Shown here: in pieces, positions 7,373 to 16,065 of the stretch
Layout of the letters: each line of letters opens with the position of its first letter
Numbering within the stretch: position 1 is the first letter of the stretch
Virus record (IMG/VR): IMGVR_UViG_3300046740_000356
Coordinates: 1-44,280 of that record
Strand: one strand, 5' to 3'
Length of the DNA stretch: 44,280 bases
Source: a virus
Notes under the pieces: model-generated
Told to the model about the DNA's origin: nothing
Seen by the model: the letters and a program-made list of their open reading frames with translations, nothing else
Database searches by the model: none
Position numbers and translations under genes: made by a program

Positions 7373-7557
7373 GCCAGTATCGCGGCTCCGTCGCCGTCGT
7401 CATCGCCTTCACGCTTTGCGTCGTCTTGATTGTTATCGTCGTCGCGGCGGCTTTGGGTGTAAGGGTGAGCGAGCTGACCAAGGACGCGGCGATCGCGGCA
7501 GTCGGGGCGATGGTCGGCGGACTTGTCGCCTATCTTTCAGGGAGAGGCTCGTCGTAG
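7369..7557 (+). CDS. small two-helix membrane protein (holin candidate)
   Basis: A 62-residue protein with one long hydrophobic segment at about residues 8-30 (VAVVIAFTLCVVLIVIVVAAAL) and a second at about 40-56 (AIAAVGAMVGGLVAYLS), joined by a short charged loop. Size and topology fit a class II holin, but small phage membrane proteins of other roles look alike. It is coupled to the upstream gene by ATGA. Its last 28 bases overlap the antisense HNH gene. Confidence 0.6.
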   Translation: MSQYRGSVAVVIAFTLCVVLIVIVVAAALGVRVSELTKDAAIAAVGAMVGGLVAYLSGRGSS

Positions 7558-8015
7558 ACATGCGCCCATATTTTGCGGTGTTTGATGTCCGCGATGGTCG
7601 ATTTGTCCACGCCATAGTCGGCGGCGATTTGTCGTTGGGAGCGCGGATCGACGCGCACGGCGCGGATTTGTTCGGGCGTGAATTTATTGCTTCGCTTGTT
7701 GCGCGCTTGCTCTTCGCGCGTGATCCAGCAGCAATTATCCGGCGAATAACCAAGATCGTTGTCGGTGCGCTCGATGGTCAGGTGTTCGGTGTAGCCGTGC
7801 GCCCGCGCCCAATCGCGGAAAGCTTCAAAGGAGCCTTGCCATTCGGGGCAAACGGCAATGCCCCGACCGCCGTAGTTTTTCCAAGCACGGTTTTTGGGGT
7901 TGGAGCAGCGTTGGCGCATATGGTTCCAGATGCACCAGAGGCGCGTGACTTGTCCTTTTCGCGCTCCTCCGTGCCGCAAACGCGATGGGGGCGTGTTATG
8001 AGTGGATTTGGGCAT
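7530..8015 (-). CDS. HNH homing-type endonuclease
   Basis: A 161-residue free-standing HNH endonuclease on the strand opposite to its neighbours. It shows the pattern WCIWNHMRQRCSNP, YGGRGIAVCPEW, FEAFRDWA, IERTDNDLGYSPDNCCW and Q-A-R-N-K-R, typical of the phage and intron-encoded HNH group. A C-terminal stretch (FTPEQIRAVR ... QIAADYGVDKSTI) looks like a helix-turn-helix for site recognition. A strong AGGAGGAG ribosome site precedes the ATG. It is probably a selfish insertion into the small-gene cassette, and it overlaps the end of the 62-residue gene. Confidence 0.9.
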   Translation of the reverse strand: MPKSTHNTPPSRLRHGGARKGQVTRLWCIWNHMRQRCSNPKNRAWKNYGGRGIAVCPEWQGSFEAFRDWARAHGYTEHLTIERTDNDLGYSPDNCCWITREEQARNKRSNKFTPEQIRAVRVDPRSQRQIAADYGVDKSTIADIKHRKIWAHVYDEPLPER

Positions 8016-8116
8016 CTGCTCCTCCTACGAGCGATGGTGTCAAGTGGCGGGCCGGCGCGACAACGCCGGACCCGCTGCGGTATCTTAGCAGAAGATGCGT
8101 ATCTGGCGAAAAGCTG

Positions 8117-8281
8117 ATGGCAGCTCTGGCCCTCGGGATGTGCTTGATGCTGAGCGGCTGCATCGTCATTCAGTCGGTCCCCGAGCGTCGCGTCGATCCG
8201 AGCCTGCCTGTAGCCCGCGTGATCATCGAGCAGCGTCAAGCGCAGCCGGTGCCGATGCCGGTGCCACGAAGGGGATCGTAG
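8117..8281 (+). CDS. small lipoprotein (outer spanin candidate)
   Basis: A 54-residue product with a hydrophobic signal and lipobox (LMLSGC), so the mature N-terminus would be lipidated near residue 14. The tail is short, basic and proline-rich (QPVPMPVPRRGS), as in Rz1-type outer spanins. No inner spanin with the usual overlap was found, so the role is uncertain. The frame is open back to ATG 7985, but the upstream part overlaps the HNH gene and shows no signal-like sequence. The ribosome site is weak. Confidence 0.5.
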   Translation: MAALALGMCLMLSGCIVIQSVPERRVDPSLPVARVIIEQRQAQPVPMPVPRRGS

Positions 8282-8440
8282 ATGTCGATATCGCTGCTCC
8301 TGATCATCGTCGTCGTCATCCTGCTCATCGGCGTCTTGCCGACATGGCCCTATGCCCAGAACTGGGGCTATTACCCCTCGGGGATTTTCGGCGTCGTCAT
8401 CCTCGTCCTCCTCATCTTGCTCTTGACCGGGAGGCTATGA
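8282..8440 (+). CDS. DUF3309 small membrane protein
   Basis: A 52-residue protein, starting MSISLLLIIVVVILLIGVLP, then TWPYAQNWGYYPSG, then a second hydrophobic helix. The TWPY-x3-WGYYPSG core is the signature of DUF3309, a family common in Alphaproteobacteria. Function is unknown. The ATG follows the lipoprotein stop directly, and the stop overlaps the next start. Confidence 0.8.
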   Translation: MSISLLLIIVVVILLIGVLPTWPYAQNWGYYPSGIFGVVILVLLILLLTGRL

Positions 8441-8595
8441 TGGGAGCCGATTTTCTCGTTCATATCTTCGCTCTGGTTTTTTTGATCCTGAGCTTCGTCT
8501 GGGCGGTCATCACGCGCGAGTTCACCGCCACTCTTTTTGCTGTTTGGAGCATCGCCCTGATCGTCGTCCTCTCGGGCTTCCCGTGGGGGCGTTGA
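8440..8595 (+). CDS. small two-helix membrane protein
   Basis: About 51 residues, MGADFLVHIFALVFLILSFV then ITREF and a second helix (LFAVWSIALIVVLSGF). Of two adjacent ATGs (8437, 8440), the second has the better five-base spacing from GGGAGG; the first gives an ATGA overlap. It could be a holin or antiholin partner of the 62-residue protein. No family is recognised. Confidence 0.6.
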   Translation: MGADFLVHIFALVFLILSFVWAVITREFTATLFAVWSIALIVVLSGFPWGR

Positions 8596-8596
8596 G

Positions 8597-8695
8597 ATGG
8601 CCGGTCTCGTCGCCCTGGCGATCGCGGCCGTCCTTGTCTGTGCCGCCGTGGTGTTCGTGGTCTTGTCCATAAGTCGGGACATGGGAAAAATCTGA
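8597..8695 (+). CDS. single-helix membrane peptide, 32 aa
   Basis: ATG 8597 follows the preceding stop by one base. Residues 3-25 are hydrophobic (GLVALAIAAVLVCAAVVFVV), followed by SISRDMGKI. It belongs to a run of four tiny membrane or lipoprotein genes. Function is unknown. Confidence 0.5.
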   Translation: MAGLVALAIAAVLVCAAVVFVVLSISRDMGKI

Positions 8696-8705
8696 GGAGA
8701 TAGCG

Positions 8706-9074
8706 ATGGCCCTGACCTCGCCGGAAGTGACTTTCATTCAGACCCACCAAAGGGTCGTGACCAAGGCGATGAAGCCCTATCTCGGCGTCGTCGATCAGGC
8801 TTATGAGGCGGGCATCCCGATCAACATCACGCCGCCCGTCGCCACCGGCACCGGGACTGTCGGACAGACTCTCGCGGTCACCGTCGGCACCTGGATACAG
8901 GCGCCGACTTACACGTTCCAGTGGCTCAGGAATGGTGTCGCCATCGGCGGCGCGACGGCGCAGACGTACCTCCTGGTGGCTGCCGACAGCGGCAAAACCG
9001 TCTCCTGCGCGGTCACCGCGACCGTGTCCGGGAAAACCACCACCGTGAACTCGAACGGGATCGCCGTCGCCTGA
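8706..9074 (+). CDS. Ig-like domain virion protein
   Basis: A 122-residue protein. The second half is an immunoglobulin-like beta domain with the pattern VGQTLAVTVGTW, TYTFQWLRNG, AQTYLLVAADSGKTVSC and VTATVSG. Such domains decorate phage capsids or tails and bind carbohydrates weakly. GAGGAGATAGCG precedes the ATG. Its stop overlaps the terminase start, so the two are co-translated. A head decoration or fibre-linked role is inferred. Confidence 0.75.
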   Translation: MALTSPEVTFIQTHQRVVTKAMKPYLGVVDQAYEAGIPINITPPVATGTGTVGQTLAVTVGTWIQAPTYTFQWLRNGVAIGGATAQTYLLVAADSGKTVSCAVTATVSGKTTTVNSNGIAVA

Positions 9075-10636
9075 TGGCCCAGCTCTCGGCAGATGAAATT
9101 CGCTATTTTCAGGCCCTCAAGCGCCGGAAAACGAGCCTCACTGCCAAAACTTCCCTGATCGGCTTCGCCCGGGCGATGCACCCGGACCCGGATCACCCCG
9201 ACGACGCCGATTTCAGCCTCTATAAACCGGCTCTCCACCAGGAAGTGATCGCCGCCGCCCTGGAAGAGGTCGAGGCCGGGCGCCTGAAACGCCTGATCAT
9301 CAACTGCCCGCCCCGTCACGGCAAGTCGGAGCTGGCCTCGCGGCTGTTTCCGCCGTGGTTTTTGGGCAAGCACCCTCGCGACAGCATCATTTCGGCCTCC
9401 TACAACGAGAAATTCTCCTGGGATTTCGGTCGTGAAGTCAAAAACACCATTGAGGACCCGATTTTCCGGCAAATCTTCCCGGACATCGCGATCACCACTG
9501 CTTCGGTCGATCGCATTGAAGTCGAAACCGGCGGAAAGGTCTTTTTTACGGGCCGCGGTGGCTCAATTACTGGCAGAGGAGCCATCGGTCTTATCCTTGA
9601 TGATCCGATCAAGGATCGTACAGAGGCTGACTCACCGACGGTTCGTGAAAAAGTCTGGAAGTGGTACACGCAGGTCATGAGAAGCCGCCTGGTGACCTCG
9701 AAAGGCTGGATAATCATCATCCAGACGCGATGGCACGAGGACGACCTCGTCGGACGGCTTACGGACAAGACAAATCCGTCTTACGTCCTCACCGAAGCCA
9801 AGAAATGGTCGATCATCGACCTCCCGGCGCTCGCCAGAGACAACGATCCGATCGGCCGCAAGCCCGGCACGGCGCTTTGGCCGGAGCGTTTCCCCGTCGA
9901 GTACCTGGAGGACATGCGCGAAGGCGATCCCCGCGGTTTTCAGTCGCTCTACCAGGGTTCGCCGACGCCGGAAGCCGGGAATTTCTTTCCGGGGGATTGC
10001 GTCATGACCTACGGCAAGAACGAGATGCCGCCGCGGGAGGAATTACGCTTTTACGCCGCGTCCGACCACGCCGTTTCGATCGCGCAAGACCGTGACAAGA
10101 CCTGCGCGGGCGTCGTCGGCGTCGATAAGGATCAGAACCTATGGGTGATGCCGAAACTGGTCTGGGGCCGGTATTCGACCGACCAGGTCGTCGAACGCAT
10201 GATCGATCTCATGGCCGACTACAAGCCGCTGTATTGGTGGGCGGAAAAAGGACATATATCAAAATCTATCGGCCCGTTTTTGCGAAAGCGTATGCTCGAA
10301 AGATCGACTTTTTGCAGCGTCGTCGAAGTCACTCCTACCCACGATAAGAAAACCCGCGCCCAGGCCATCAACGGCCGCATGGCGATGCGAATGGTCTTCT
10401 TTCCGAGCTTCGCCCCGTGGTGGGCGGAGGCCCGCGACGAGCTTTTGAAGTTTCCCTACGGCACCCACGACGATTTCGTCGATTTTCTCTCGTGGATCGG
10501 CCTCGGCCTGGGGATTTTCGTCCCCAACAAGAAACCCAAGCCCGCTTTCGCCGGTCCGCGGCCGGGAACGCTCGGCTGGGTCAAAAAGTCGGCGCGCGAG
10601 GGCGGTAAGCGTCCTGGCTTGCCCGGAGGTTGGTAG
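9074..10636 (+). CDS. terL: terminase large subunit
   Basis: A 520-residue DNA packaging motor. The ATPase domain has Walker A CPPRHGKSE (78-86) and Walker B GLILDDP (172-178). The C-terminal RNase H-like nuclease is suggested by YAASDHAVS near residue 325 and THDDFVDFLS near 475. The start ATG overlaps the stop of the Ig-like gene. The frame is open further upstream, but only as a shadow. The protein docks on the portal encoded next and cuts concatemeric DNA. The packaging type (cos or headful) cannot be told without a tree. Confidence 0.95.
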   Translation: MAQLSADEIRYFQALKRRKTSLTAKTSLIGFARAMHPDPDHPDDADFSLYKPALHQEVIAAALEEVEAGRLKRLIINCPPRHGKSELASRLFPPWFLGKHPRDSIISASYNEKFSWDFGREVKNTIEDPIFRQIFPDIAITTASVDRIEVETGGKVFFTGRGGSITGRGAIGLILDDPIKDRTEADSPTVREKVWKWYTQVMRSRLVTSKGWIIIIQTRWHEDDLVGRLTDKTNPSYVLTEAKKWSIIDLPALARDNDPIGRKPGTALWPERFPVEYLEDMREGDPRGFQSLYQGSPTPEAGNFFPGDCVMTYGKNEMPPREELRFYAASDHAVSIAQDRDKTCAGVVGVDKDQNLWVMPKLVWGRYSTDQVVERMIDLMADYKPLYWWAEKGHISKSIGPFLRKRMLERSTFCSVVEVTPTHDKKTRAQAINGRMAMRMVFFPSFAPWWAEARDELLKFPYGTHDDFVDFLSWIGLGLGIFVPNKKPKPAFAGPRPGTLGWVKKSAREGGKRPGLPGGW

Positions 10637-10638
10637 AA

Positions 10639-13161
10639 ATGTCGATGGGCGGGCCGGTTGACCCTTTCACGCCGCAGGATCCCATGTCCGCGGACCCGGG
10701 GGCGCTGCCAGCAGCACCTCCGCCTCCGCGCGAGAAGAAAATCCCCCGGGAAGCTCCGGACACCGACGAAAAGCGCAAAAAGCTCGTCACCCAGTGGATC
10801 GACGACGTCAAGAACGCCCGCAAGTTCTGGGGTCCCGCGTTTCGTCAAATGATCCGCGATCAAAAATTCTGCGCCGGGCATCAATGGGACGAGGAGACCA
10901 AGGCCGCGGTTTTCAACGACCAGTTCGATGACAGGTATGTCGCGAACGTCACGCTCAGGCATGTCAAGCAGCGCACCGCGGCTCTCTATGCGAAAAACCC
11001 GAAAGCCGTCGCCAAACCGCGGCCGAAATTGTACGCGACCGTCTGGGACGGCACCGCCAAGACTTATGCCCAAGCGCAGGACATCCTGACGCGGGCGCAG
11101 CAGGCCCAGCAGCAGATGCAGAAGCTGGTGATGGGTGCCGGGTTGGGCATGGCGGCTTCCCGGATGGGGATGTCCCTTCCTCCGTCCTCGCCGGGAATGA
11201 GCGGTGACCCTGGGGCTCCCAGCCCCTCCGGGCCGCCGGGGATGAATGGCGGCTCGCCCTCGCCCTCCCCGGACATGGGTGGGCCGCCTCCCTCGGACAC
11301 CGGGGGAGCACCCAGTTTACCCCCCAGCAACGGAGCAGGCCCTCCCGGCGCTACACCGGGGGGACCGGGAGGCCCGGGCGGCCTCATGTCGATGCTCCAG
11401 GGCGCTGCCGGGCAGGCCGGGATCGGCATTCCGCAGGGGCCCGCTCCCGACGAGGTCGCCCAGGCCCAGGCGATCATGGACGACGCCAAGCAGGTGAAAG
11501 CTCAGGTCGATCAGGCCAATAAAATCGCCCGGACACTGGAGATCCTCTACCAGTACGAGGTCAGCCAGCAGCAGCAGTCGTTCAAGTCCCGGATGAAAAT
11601 GACGGTCAGGCGGGCGACCACTTCCGGGGTCGGCTGGGTGAGAGTCGGCTTTCAGCGGGTGATGGGAAGGTCCCCGGACCTAGACTCGCAGCTCGCCGAC
11701 GCCGAGCAGCAGCTCGCCGTGATCGAGCGCGTGTCCGCGGACATCGCCGACAACGAAATCCAGGAAGACTCGCCCGAAGCCGAGCAGATGCAGCTCTTGA
11801 TCGCCGAGCTTTCCGGCAAGACCGACATCGTCGTCAAGGAAGGCTTGATGTTCTCGTGGCCGAAGAGCACCGCGATCATCCCCGATAAAAATTGCACGGC
11901 GCTCAGAAACTTCCTCGGCTGCAACTGGGCCGCGGAGGAATACTGCCTGACCGAGGACGAGATCGAGCAGACTTACGGCGTCGATGTCGGCAACGCCGCC
12001 ACCACCTACCGCACTGTTGATGGCGCCACCGATTTCGGCCAGGTCGAGGAGCTGCACGGCGGTGCCGCTCAGGACAAGTCCGATCCGGCGAAGATGCTGG
12101 TCTGGGAGGTCTTCAACAAGGCTGACGGGCTGGTCTATGTCATCTGCGACGGCTACCCGGATTTCCTGCGCGAACCGGCGGCGCCGGAATACTACACCGA
12201 TAATTTTTGGCCCTGGTTCCTGGTCGCGTTCAACGAGACCGAAGGCAAAGTCTTCCCGCCGAGCGACGTCACCCTCATCCGTTCGATGCAGCTTGAGCTG
12301 AACCGCGCCCGCCAGGGCCTCCGTGAACATCGCTTCGCCAATCGTCCGAAGACCGCTTACGCCGAAGGCGTCCTGTCCGAAGACGATATCGAGACACTCA
12401 GAAATCCACCTTTCAACGCCCTGGTCGCGGTCACCGGCCTCCAGCCGGGACAGGATATTAACCAAGTCCTTCAAGGGATTAAGGGAGTCCCCGTTGATCC
12501 GAACATCTACACTACCCAAGAAACCTTCCAGGACCTTCTCCGCGTCGTCGGCGATCAGTCTGCCGATCTTGGCCCCACCTCCGGCGCTACCGCTACCGAG
12601 TCCAATATCGCCTCGCAGGCAAGAGCTACTTCAACGGGTTCTGAGATCGACGATATCGACGACACCCTCTCCGCCATCGCTCAGGCCGCAGGCCAAATTC
12701 TTCTTCTCAACGTCTCGGAAGAAACTGTGAGGGAGATTGTCGGCCCCGGCGCGATTTGGCCGAGCTTGACCAAAGGTGACGTCGCCAGAAATCTTGTCCT
12801 CGACATCGAAGCCGGAAGCTCCGGCCGTCCGGATCAAGCTCGCGAACTCCAGAACTTTGAGAGGCTTGCCCCGATCCTCATGCAGATCCCTGGGATCTCC
12901 CCGGCCTTCATGGCGAAGCAAGCGGTCTCTCGCATGGACGACTCGATCAGCATCGAGGATGCCGTCGTGTCCGGAATGCCCTCCATCCTCCAGCAAAATG
13001 GCATGCAGCCCGGCGCTTCCACCGCTCCGGGCGGCGGTCCGGACCCGAACGCCCAGGGCCCGCAGGGCGCTTCCAACGCTCCCGGGCCGCCTTCGCCGCA
13101 GTCGTCGGCGCCGACGCCGATGAACGCAGCTCCGCCGGGACCGCCTTCACAACCAAACTAA
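10639..13161 (+). CDS. portal protein with a proline/glycine-rich insert
   Basis: An 840-residue portal. ATG 10639 is nine bases from GGAGG; the in-frame TTG 10630 is adjacent to it and unlikely. The N-terminal portion (WIDDVKNARKFWGPAFRQ, HQWDEETKAAVFNDQF, LRHVKQRTAALYAKNP) and the middle part match large portals of podophage-like viruses. Residues about 180-270 form a Pro/Gly/Ser-rich insert, and another proline-rich tail ends the protein. A Gln-rich helix flanks the insert. It forms the dodecameric DNA channel with the terminase and adaptor. The identity is well supported by position and length. Confidence 0.85.
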   Translation: MSMGGPVDPFTPQDPMSADPGALPAAPPPPREKKIPREAPDTDEKRKKLVTQWIDDVKNARKFWGPAFRQMIRDQKFCAGHQWDEETKAAVFNDQFDDRYVANVTLRHVKQRTAALYAKNPKAVAKPRPKLYATVWDGTAKTYAQAQDILTRAQQAQQQMQKLVMGAGLGMAASRMGMSLPPSSPGMSGDPGAPSPSGPPGMNGGSPSPSPDMGGPPPSDTGGAPSLPPSNGAGPPGATPGGPGGPGGLMSMLQGAAGQAGIGIPQGPAPDEVAQAQAIMDDAKQVKAQVDQANKIARTLEILYQYEVSQQQQSFKSRMKMTVRRATTSGVGWVRVGFQRVMGRSPDLDSQLADAEQQLAVIERVSADIADNEIQEDSPEAEQMQLLIAELSGKTDIVVKEGLMFSWPKSTAIIPDKNCTALRNFLGCNWAAEEYCLTEDEIEQTYGVDVGNAATTYRTVDGATDFGQVEELHGGAAQDKSDPAKMLVWEVFNKADGLVYVICDGYPDFLREPAAPEYYTDNFWPWFLVAFNETEGKVFPPSDVTLIRSMQLELNRARQGLREHRFANRPKTAYAEGVLSEDDIETLRNPPFNALVAVTGLQPGQDINQVLQGIKGVPVDPNIYTTQETFQDLLRVVGDQSADLGPTSGATATESNIASQARATSTGSEIDDIDDTLSAIAQAAGQILLLNVSEETVREIVGPGAIWPSLTKGDVARNLVLDIEAGSSGRPDQARELQNFERLAPILMQIPGISPAFMAKQAVSRMDDSISIEDAVVSGMPSILQQNGMQPGASTAPGGGPDPNAQGPQGASNAPGPPSPQSSAPTPMNAAPPGPPSQPN

Positions 13162-13182
13162 GTAGGAGTAGAGGTCTCTTCC

Positions 13183-14241
13183 GTGGCCGAAGAAACTCTA
13201 TCCGCTCCCAGCACACCTTCTCCGGACACAACGGCGTCTGCGCCGCCCCCCGCCGCAGACGCCGGGTCCTCCGACGGGACCAGTCAACCGTCGGCGCCAC
13301 AGGGGGTTGATACCGGGAAAAAGCCCACTCTCTTAGACGCCGTCCTCAAGGTCGTCCCTGCTGACACCGAGAAAGACGTTCTAGCGGATAAGGCTGACGC
13401 ACCCACGTCACCGCCCGAAAGCGGAGATCAAGCAGACCAAGGGTCGGACGAAGACGCCACCGAAGCCGATATCGACGCTCTCCAGATGGGGAAGCGCCAG
13501 GCATCGAAGTTCCGGACACTGCTCAAACAGCGCGGCGAACTACGCCAACAGGTCGCCGAACTCGAACAGTATCGCCCGGTCGCCGAAATCGGTGGTCAGC
13601 TCGCCAACTTCGCGCAAGAGAACGACCTCAGTTCAGACGACATCGTCAAGGTTCTCGGCATCGCGGCTGCCGTTCGTGCCGGAGACTGGCAGGGTTTCTA
13701 CCAAGCTGTCGGTCCCTTCGTACGACGGGCGCAGGAATATCTGGGGCTAGTTCTCCCCGACGATCTCGGCGCACGGGTCCACCAGGGCCACATGACCGAG
13801 GCGGCTGCGCGCGAGTATGCGCGGACACGGTTTGACGCGGCGCGAGCGCAAGCTCTCGCCAATCAGCGTGAGACTGAAGTCCACACTTCACGAGTCCAGT
13901 ACGTCCAAGCCGACGTGCAACGGGCCGTCACCAACTACGAGACCCAACTGGCTGCACGAGATCCAGACTATCGGGCAAAAGCCGACGCCATCCGACGGAC
14001 GACGCAGGCGATGCTGCATGAGCGTGGCGGCAGGATCAATTCGGCGCAGGAGGCCCTGGAGATCGTCCGGGACGCCCATGCCGAAGTCACTGCCAACTAC
14101 CGGCGTTTCATGCCCGCACCCCGCCCGACCAACCCCGTGCCGAATGGCAATTCGCAGCAACCATCGGCGCGGGCAGCCCCGAAAACCCTCATGGAAGCGG
14201 CCTTACAAGGTCTTGAGAAGTCGAGGCATGAGCGCGCCTGA
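13183..14241 (+). CDS. capsid scaffold / assembly protein
   Basis: A 352-residue protein with a GTG start after a GTAGGAGTAGAGG-type ribosome site. The first 100 residues are disordered, rich in Pro/Ser/Asp; the remainder is mostly helical and charged, with a coiled-coil stretch near FRTLLKQRGELRQQVAELEQ (about residues 108-127). The C-terminus is basic (EKSRHERA), as in scaffolds that bind the capsid protein. Its place between portal and major capsid genes is the classic scaffold position. No protease active site is visible. Confidence 0.75.
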   Translation: MAEETLSAPSTPSPDTTASAPPPAADAGSSDGTSQPSAPQGVDTGKKPTLLDAVLKVVPADTEKDVLADKADAPTSPPESGDQADQGSDEDATEADIDALQMGKRQASKFRTLLKQRGELRQQVAELEQYRPVAEIGGQLANFAQENDLSSDDIVKVLGIAAAVRAGDWQGFYQAVGPFVRRAQEYLGLVLPDDLGARVHQGHMTEAAAREYARTRFDAARAQALANQRETEVHTSRVQYVQADVQRAVTNYETQLAARDPDYRAKADAIRRTTQAMLHERGGRINSAQEALEIVRDAHAEVTANYRRFMPAPRPTNPVPNGNSQQPSARAAPKTLMEAALQGLEKSRHERA

Positions 14242-14257
14242 CTAAAGGCACACTCAA

Positions 14258-15325
14258 ATGGCTTTTACAGCCGGAGAAATCACCAATATCGCCAATGCAG
14301 CCCTTGATTTCTACTTTAGCAAGGGAGATGTATTCAGACAGACACTTCAGAAGAGGCCCTTCTGGGACAAGCTTTCGAGCAAGCGTAAATCCTTCCCAGG
14401 TGGCAAGGGAAACATCTCGCTGGCCGTGTCCGGTAAGTTCGGCGACGGTTCGGGCAACGACATCGTCAAGGGCTACACCCACAACGATACCGTCAATTTC
14501 TACACCCCGGCGAATTTGCTCAGGGCCAATTATCCCTGGCGCGAGCATCACCTGGGCCTGATGCTGACCCATACCGAACTCAAGATCGACGGCATCTCGG
14601 TCGTCGACACCAACGGCGCGGAAACGTCTTCCCACTCGGGGAGGGACATGACCGTCCTGGTCGGGCTTCTGGAAGACAAACTCTTCGACCTCGGCGAGAG
14701 CTACGCCCGCGGCATGAACCTGCTCGGCTACGGAGACGGCGTCGCCGACCCCAAGGCGATGGCGGGCATCAAGCTGCTGGTGGCGGATAACCCGGCAGTC
14801 GGCATCGTCGGCGGCATCAACCGCGCGACAGCCGGAAACGAGTGGTGGAGGAACCTGGCGAAAACCGCGGCGTCCGGTGGTGCGGTGACTTCCGCGCCGA
14901 CCAACGGCGGTGTCCTCCTCCAGGAACTCCAGAAGCAGCGCCGCCAGCTCATCCGCTACGGCGGATCGCCCACCGACGCCTTCTGCGGGTCCGACTTCAT
15001 TGGCGCAATGGAAACCGAGATGCGCGCCAACGGCCTCTATACCCAGAGCGGGTTCAAAGGCACCCAGGACGGAGCGATGGGTGGTGTCGCCTTTGCAGGC
15101 ACCGACTTCGTCTATGACCCGACGATGGACGACCTCGGCCTCAACAAGCGTTGCTACTGGCTCGACCTCAACAACATCTTCGTCGAGGCGATGACCGGAG
15201 AGTGGATGCACAACCATTCCCCGGCGAGGCCGCCGAACCAGTTCCTGCTTTATCGCTCGATCACGACCACCTGCCAGTTGGTGGCGAAGCAGCTCAACTC
15301 TTCGCTGGTCATCGATATCGCCTAG
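14258..15325 (+). CDS. major capsid protein
   Basis: A 355-residue protein directly after the scaffold gene. It starts MAFTAGEITNIANAALDFYF and contains GKGNISLAVSG, YPWREHHLGLMLTHTEL, LGLNKRCYWLDLNNIF and EWMHNHSPARPPNQFLLYRS, a pattern of HK97-fold capsid proteins of podophage-like viruses. There is no N-terminal delta domain, in line with a separate scaffold. An inverted repeat follows the gene, possibly to raise its mRNA level over downstream genes. Confidence 0.88.
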   Translation: MAFTAGEITNIANAALDFYFSKGDVFRQTLQKRPFWDKLSSKRKSFPGGKGNISLAVSGKFGDGSGNDIVKGYTHNDTVNFYTPANLLRANYPWREHHLGLMLTHTELKIDGISVVDTNGAETSSHSGRDMTVLVGLLEDKLFDLGESYARGMNLLGYGDGVADPKAMAGIKLLVADNPAVGIVGGINRATAGNEWWRNLAKTAASGGAVTSAPTNGGVLLQELQKQRRQLIRYGGSPTDAFCGSDFIGAMETEMRANGLYTQSGFKGTQDGAMGGVAFAGTDFVYDPTMDDLGLNKRCYWLDLNNIFVEAMTGEWMHNHSPARPPNQFLLYRSITTTCQLVAKQLNSSLVIDIA

Positions 15326-15340
15326 CTCGCGCGTTATACC

Positions 15341-15365
15341 GGGGGCGGACACGGTGTCCGCTCCT
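15341..15365 (+). terminator. inverted CGGACAC pair after the capsid gene
   Basis: GCGGACAC (15345-15352) and GTGTCCGC (15354-15361) form a near-perfect inverted repeat, extended by GGGG/TCCT pairing outward. It sits between the capsid stop and the next ribosome site. The pair is built from the phage's over-represented 7-mer, much as uptake signals are paired in some bacterial terminators. No T-tract follows, so attenuation or mRNA end protection is more likely than full termination. Confidence 0.5.
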
Positions 15366-15384
15366 GAACTCAAGGAGAACGGCA

Positions 15385-15606
15385 ATGACAACGGCTACCT
15401 ACAAGGGCCAGACTGTCACGGTCGTGCGCCCGGCCAAGGACGGCGACGACGGCTTCGACAAGCACAGGGGCCCGCAGTCGCTGATCAAGCTCAAAGATGG
15501 TACGGAGAAGGTGGTCGCCACCACTGACGTGGCCGCCAGCAAGGCCGACCCGAGCAGCGAGATCGACCCGAAGACGGGCCAGGCACCCCCGGCTGGCGGG
15601 TCGTAA
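15385..15606 (+). CDS. small virion-region protein, 73 aa
   Basis: ATG 15385 is preceded by AGGAG at good distance. The product (MTTATYKGQTVTVVRPAKDG ... APPAGGS) starts with a short beta-like stretch and ends in a disordered tail. Its place after the capsid gene suggests a head decoration or head-completion role, but no family is recognised. Confidence 0.65.
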   Translation: MTTATYKGQTVTVVRPAKDGDDGFDKHRGPQSLIKLKDGTEKVVATTDVAASKADPSSEIDPKTGQAPPAGGS

Positions 15607-15624
15607 CCAAAAGGGGAAGACTTC

Positions 15625-16065
15625 ATGCACTTCTGCACCGCCTACATCGCCATTGCCAGCGACGAGCAGCAGGTCGCTTTTCGTGGACCTTACGATCCGG
15701 TCTCTTGGCCGGAGGTCGAGGTCCTCAGGCAGATCCACGGCGATGAGGCGGTGCGGAACGTGAAGCCTTTCGTTCATGTCGAGCAAACTGCAAAAGCCGA
15801 GAAAGAGCGCCTCGGCCTGATCTACGGGAATATTGTGTCCGAGAAAGTCTGGGTCGGGCGCAACTCGTCGATGGAACTCGACGCTGCCGAGATGGACGTG
15901 CTCGAACCCGGCACGCTGTGGAAGAACCCGATCACCAAGGAAGTCGGCCCGGTGTCCGAGGCATCGTCCGCGGAAGACGTCGAGATCGACGAGGCTGCTG
16001 ACAACGGCAAACCGGCCAAGCGGTCGCACCACAAAAAGAAAACCGACGACGAAGACATCCTCTGA
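15625..16065 (+). CDS. hypothetical head-region protein, 146 aa
   Basis: A soluble acidic protein (MHFCTAYIAIASDEQQVAFR ...) with a very charged Lys/Asp/Glu tail (KRSHHKKKTDDEDIL). AGGGGAAG precedes the ATG. The stop overlaps the adaptor start by one base. It may be a head-completion protein by position. No family is recognised. Confidence 0.7.
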   Translation: MHFCTAYIAIASDEQQVAFRGPYDPVSWPEVEVLRQIHGDEAVRNVKPFVHVEQTAKAEKERLGLIYGNIVSEKVWVGRNSSMELDAAEMDVLEPGTLWKNPITKEVGPVSEASSAEDVEIDEAADNGKPAKRSHHKKKTDDEDIL

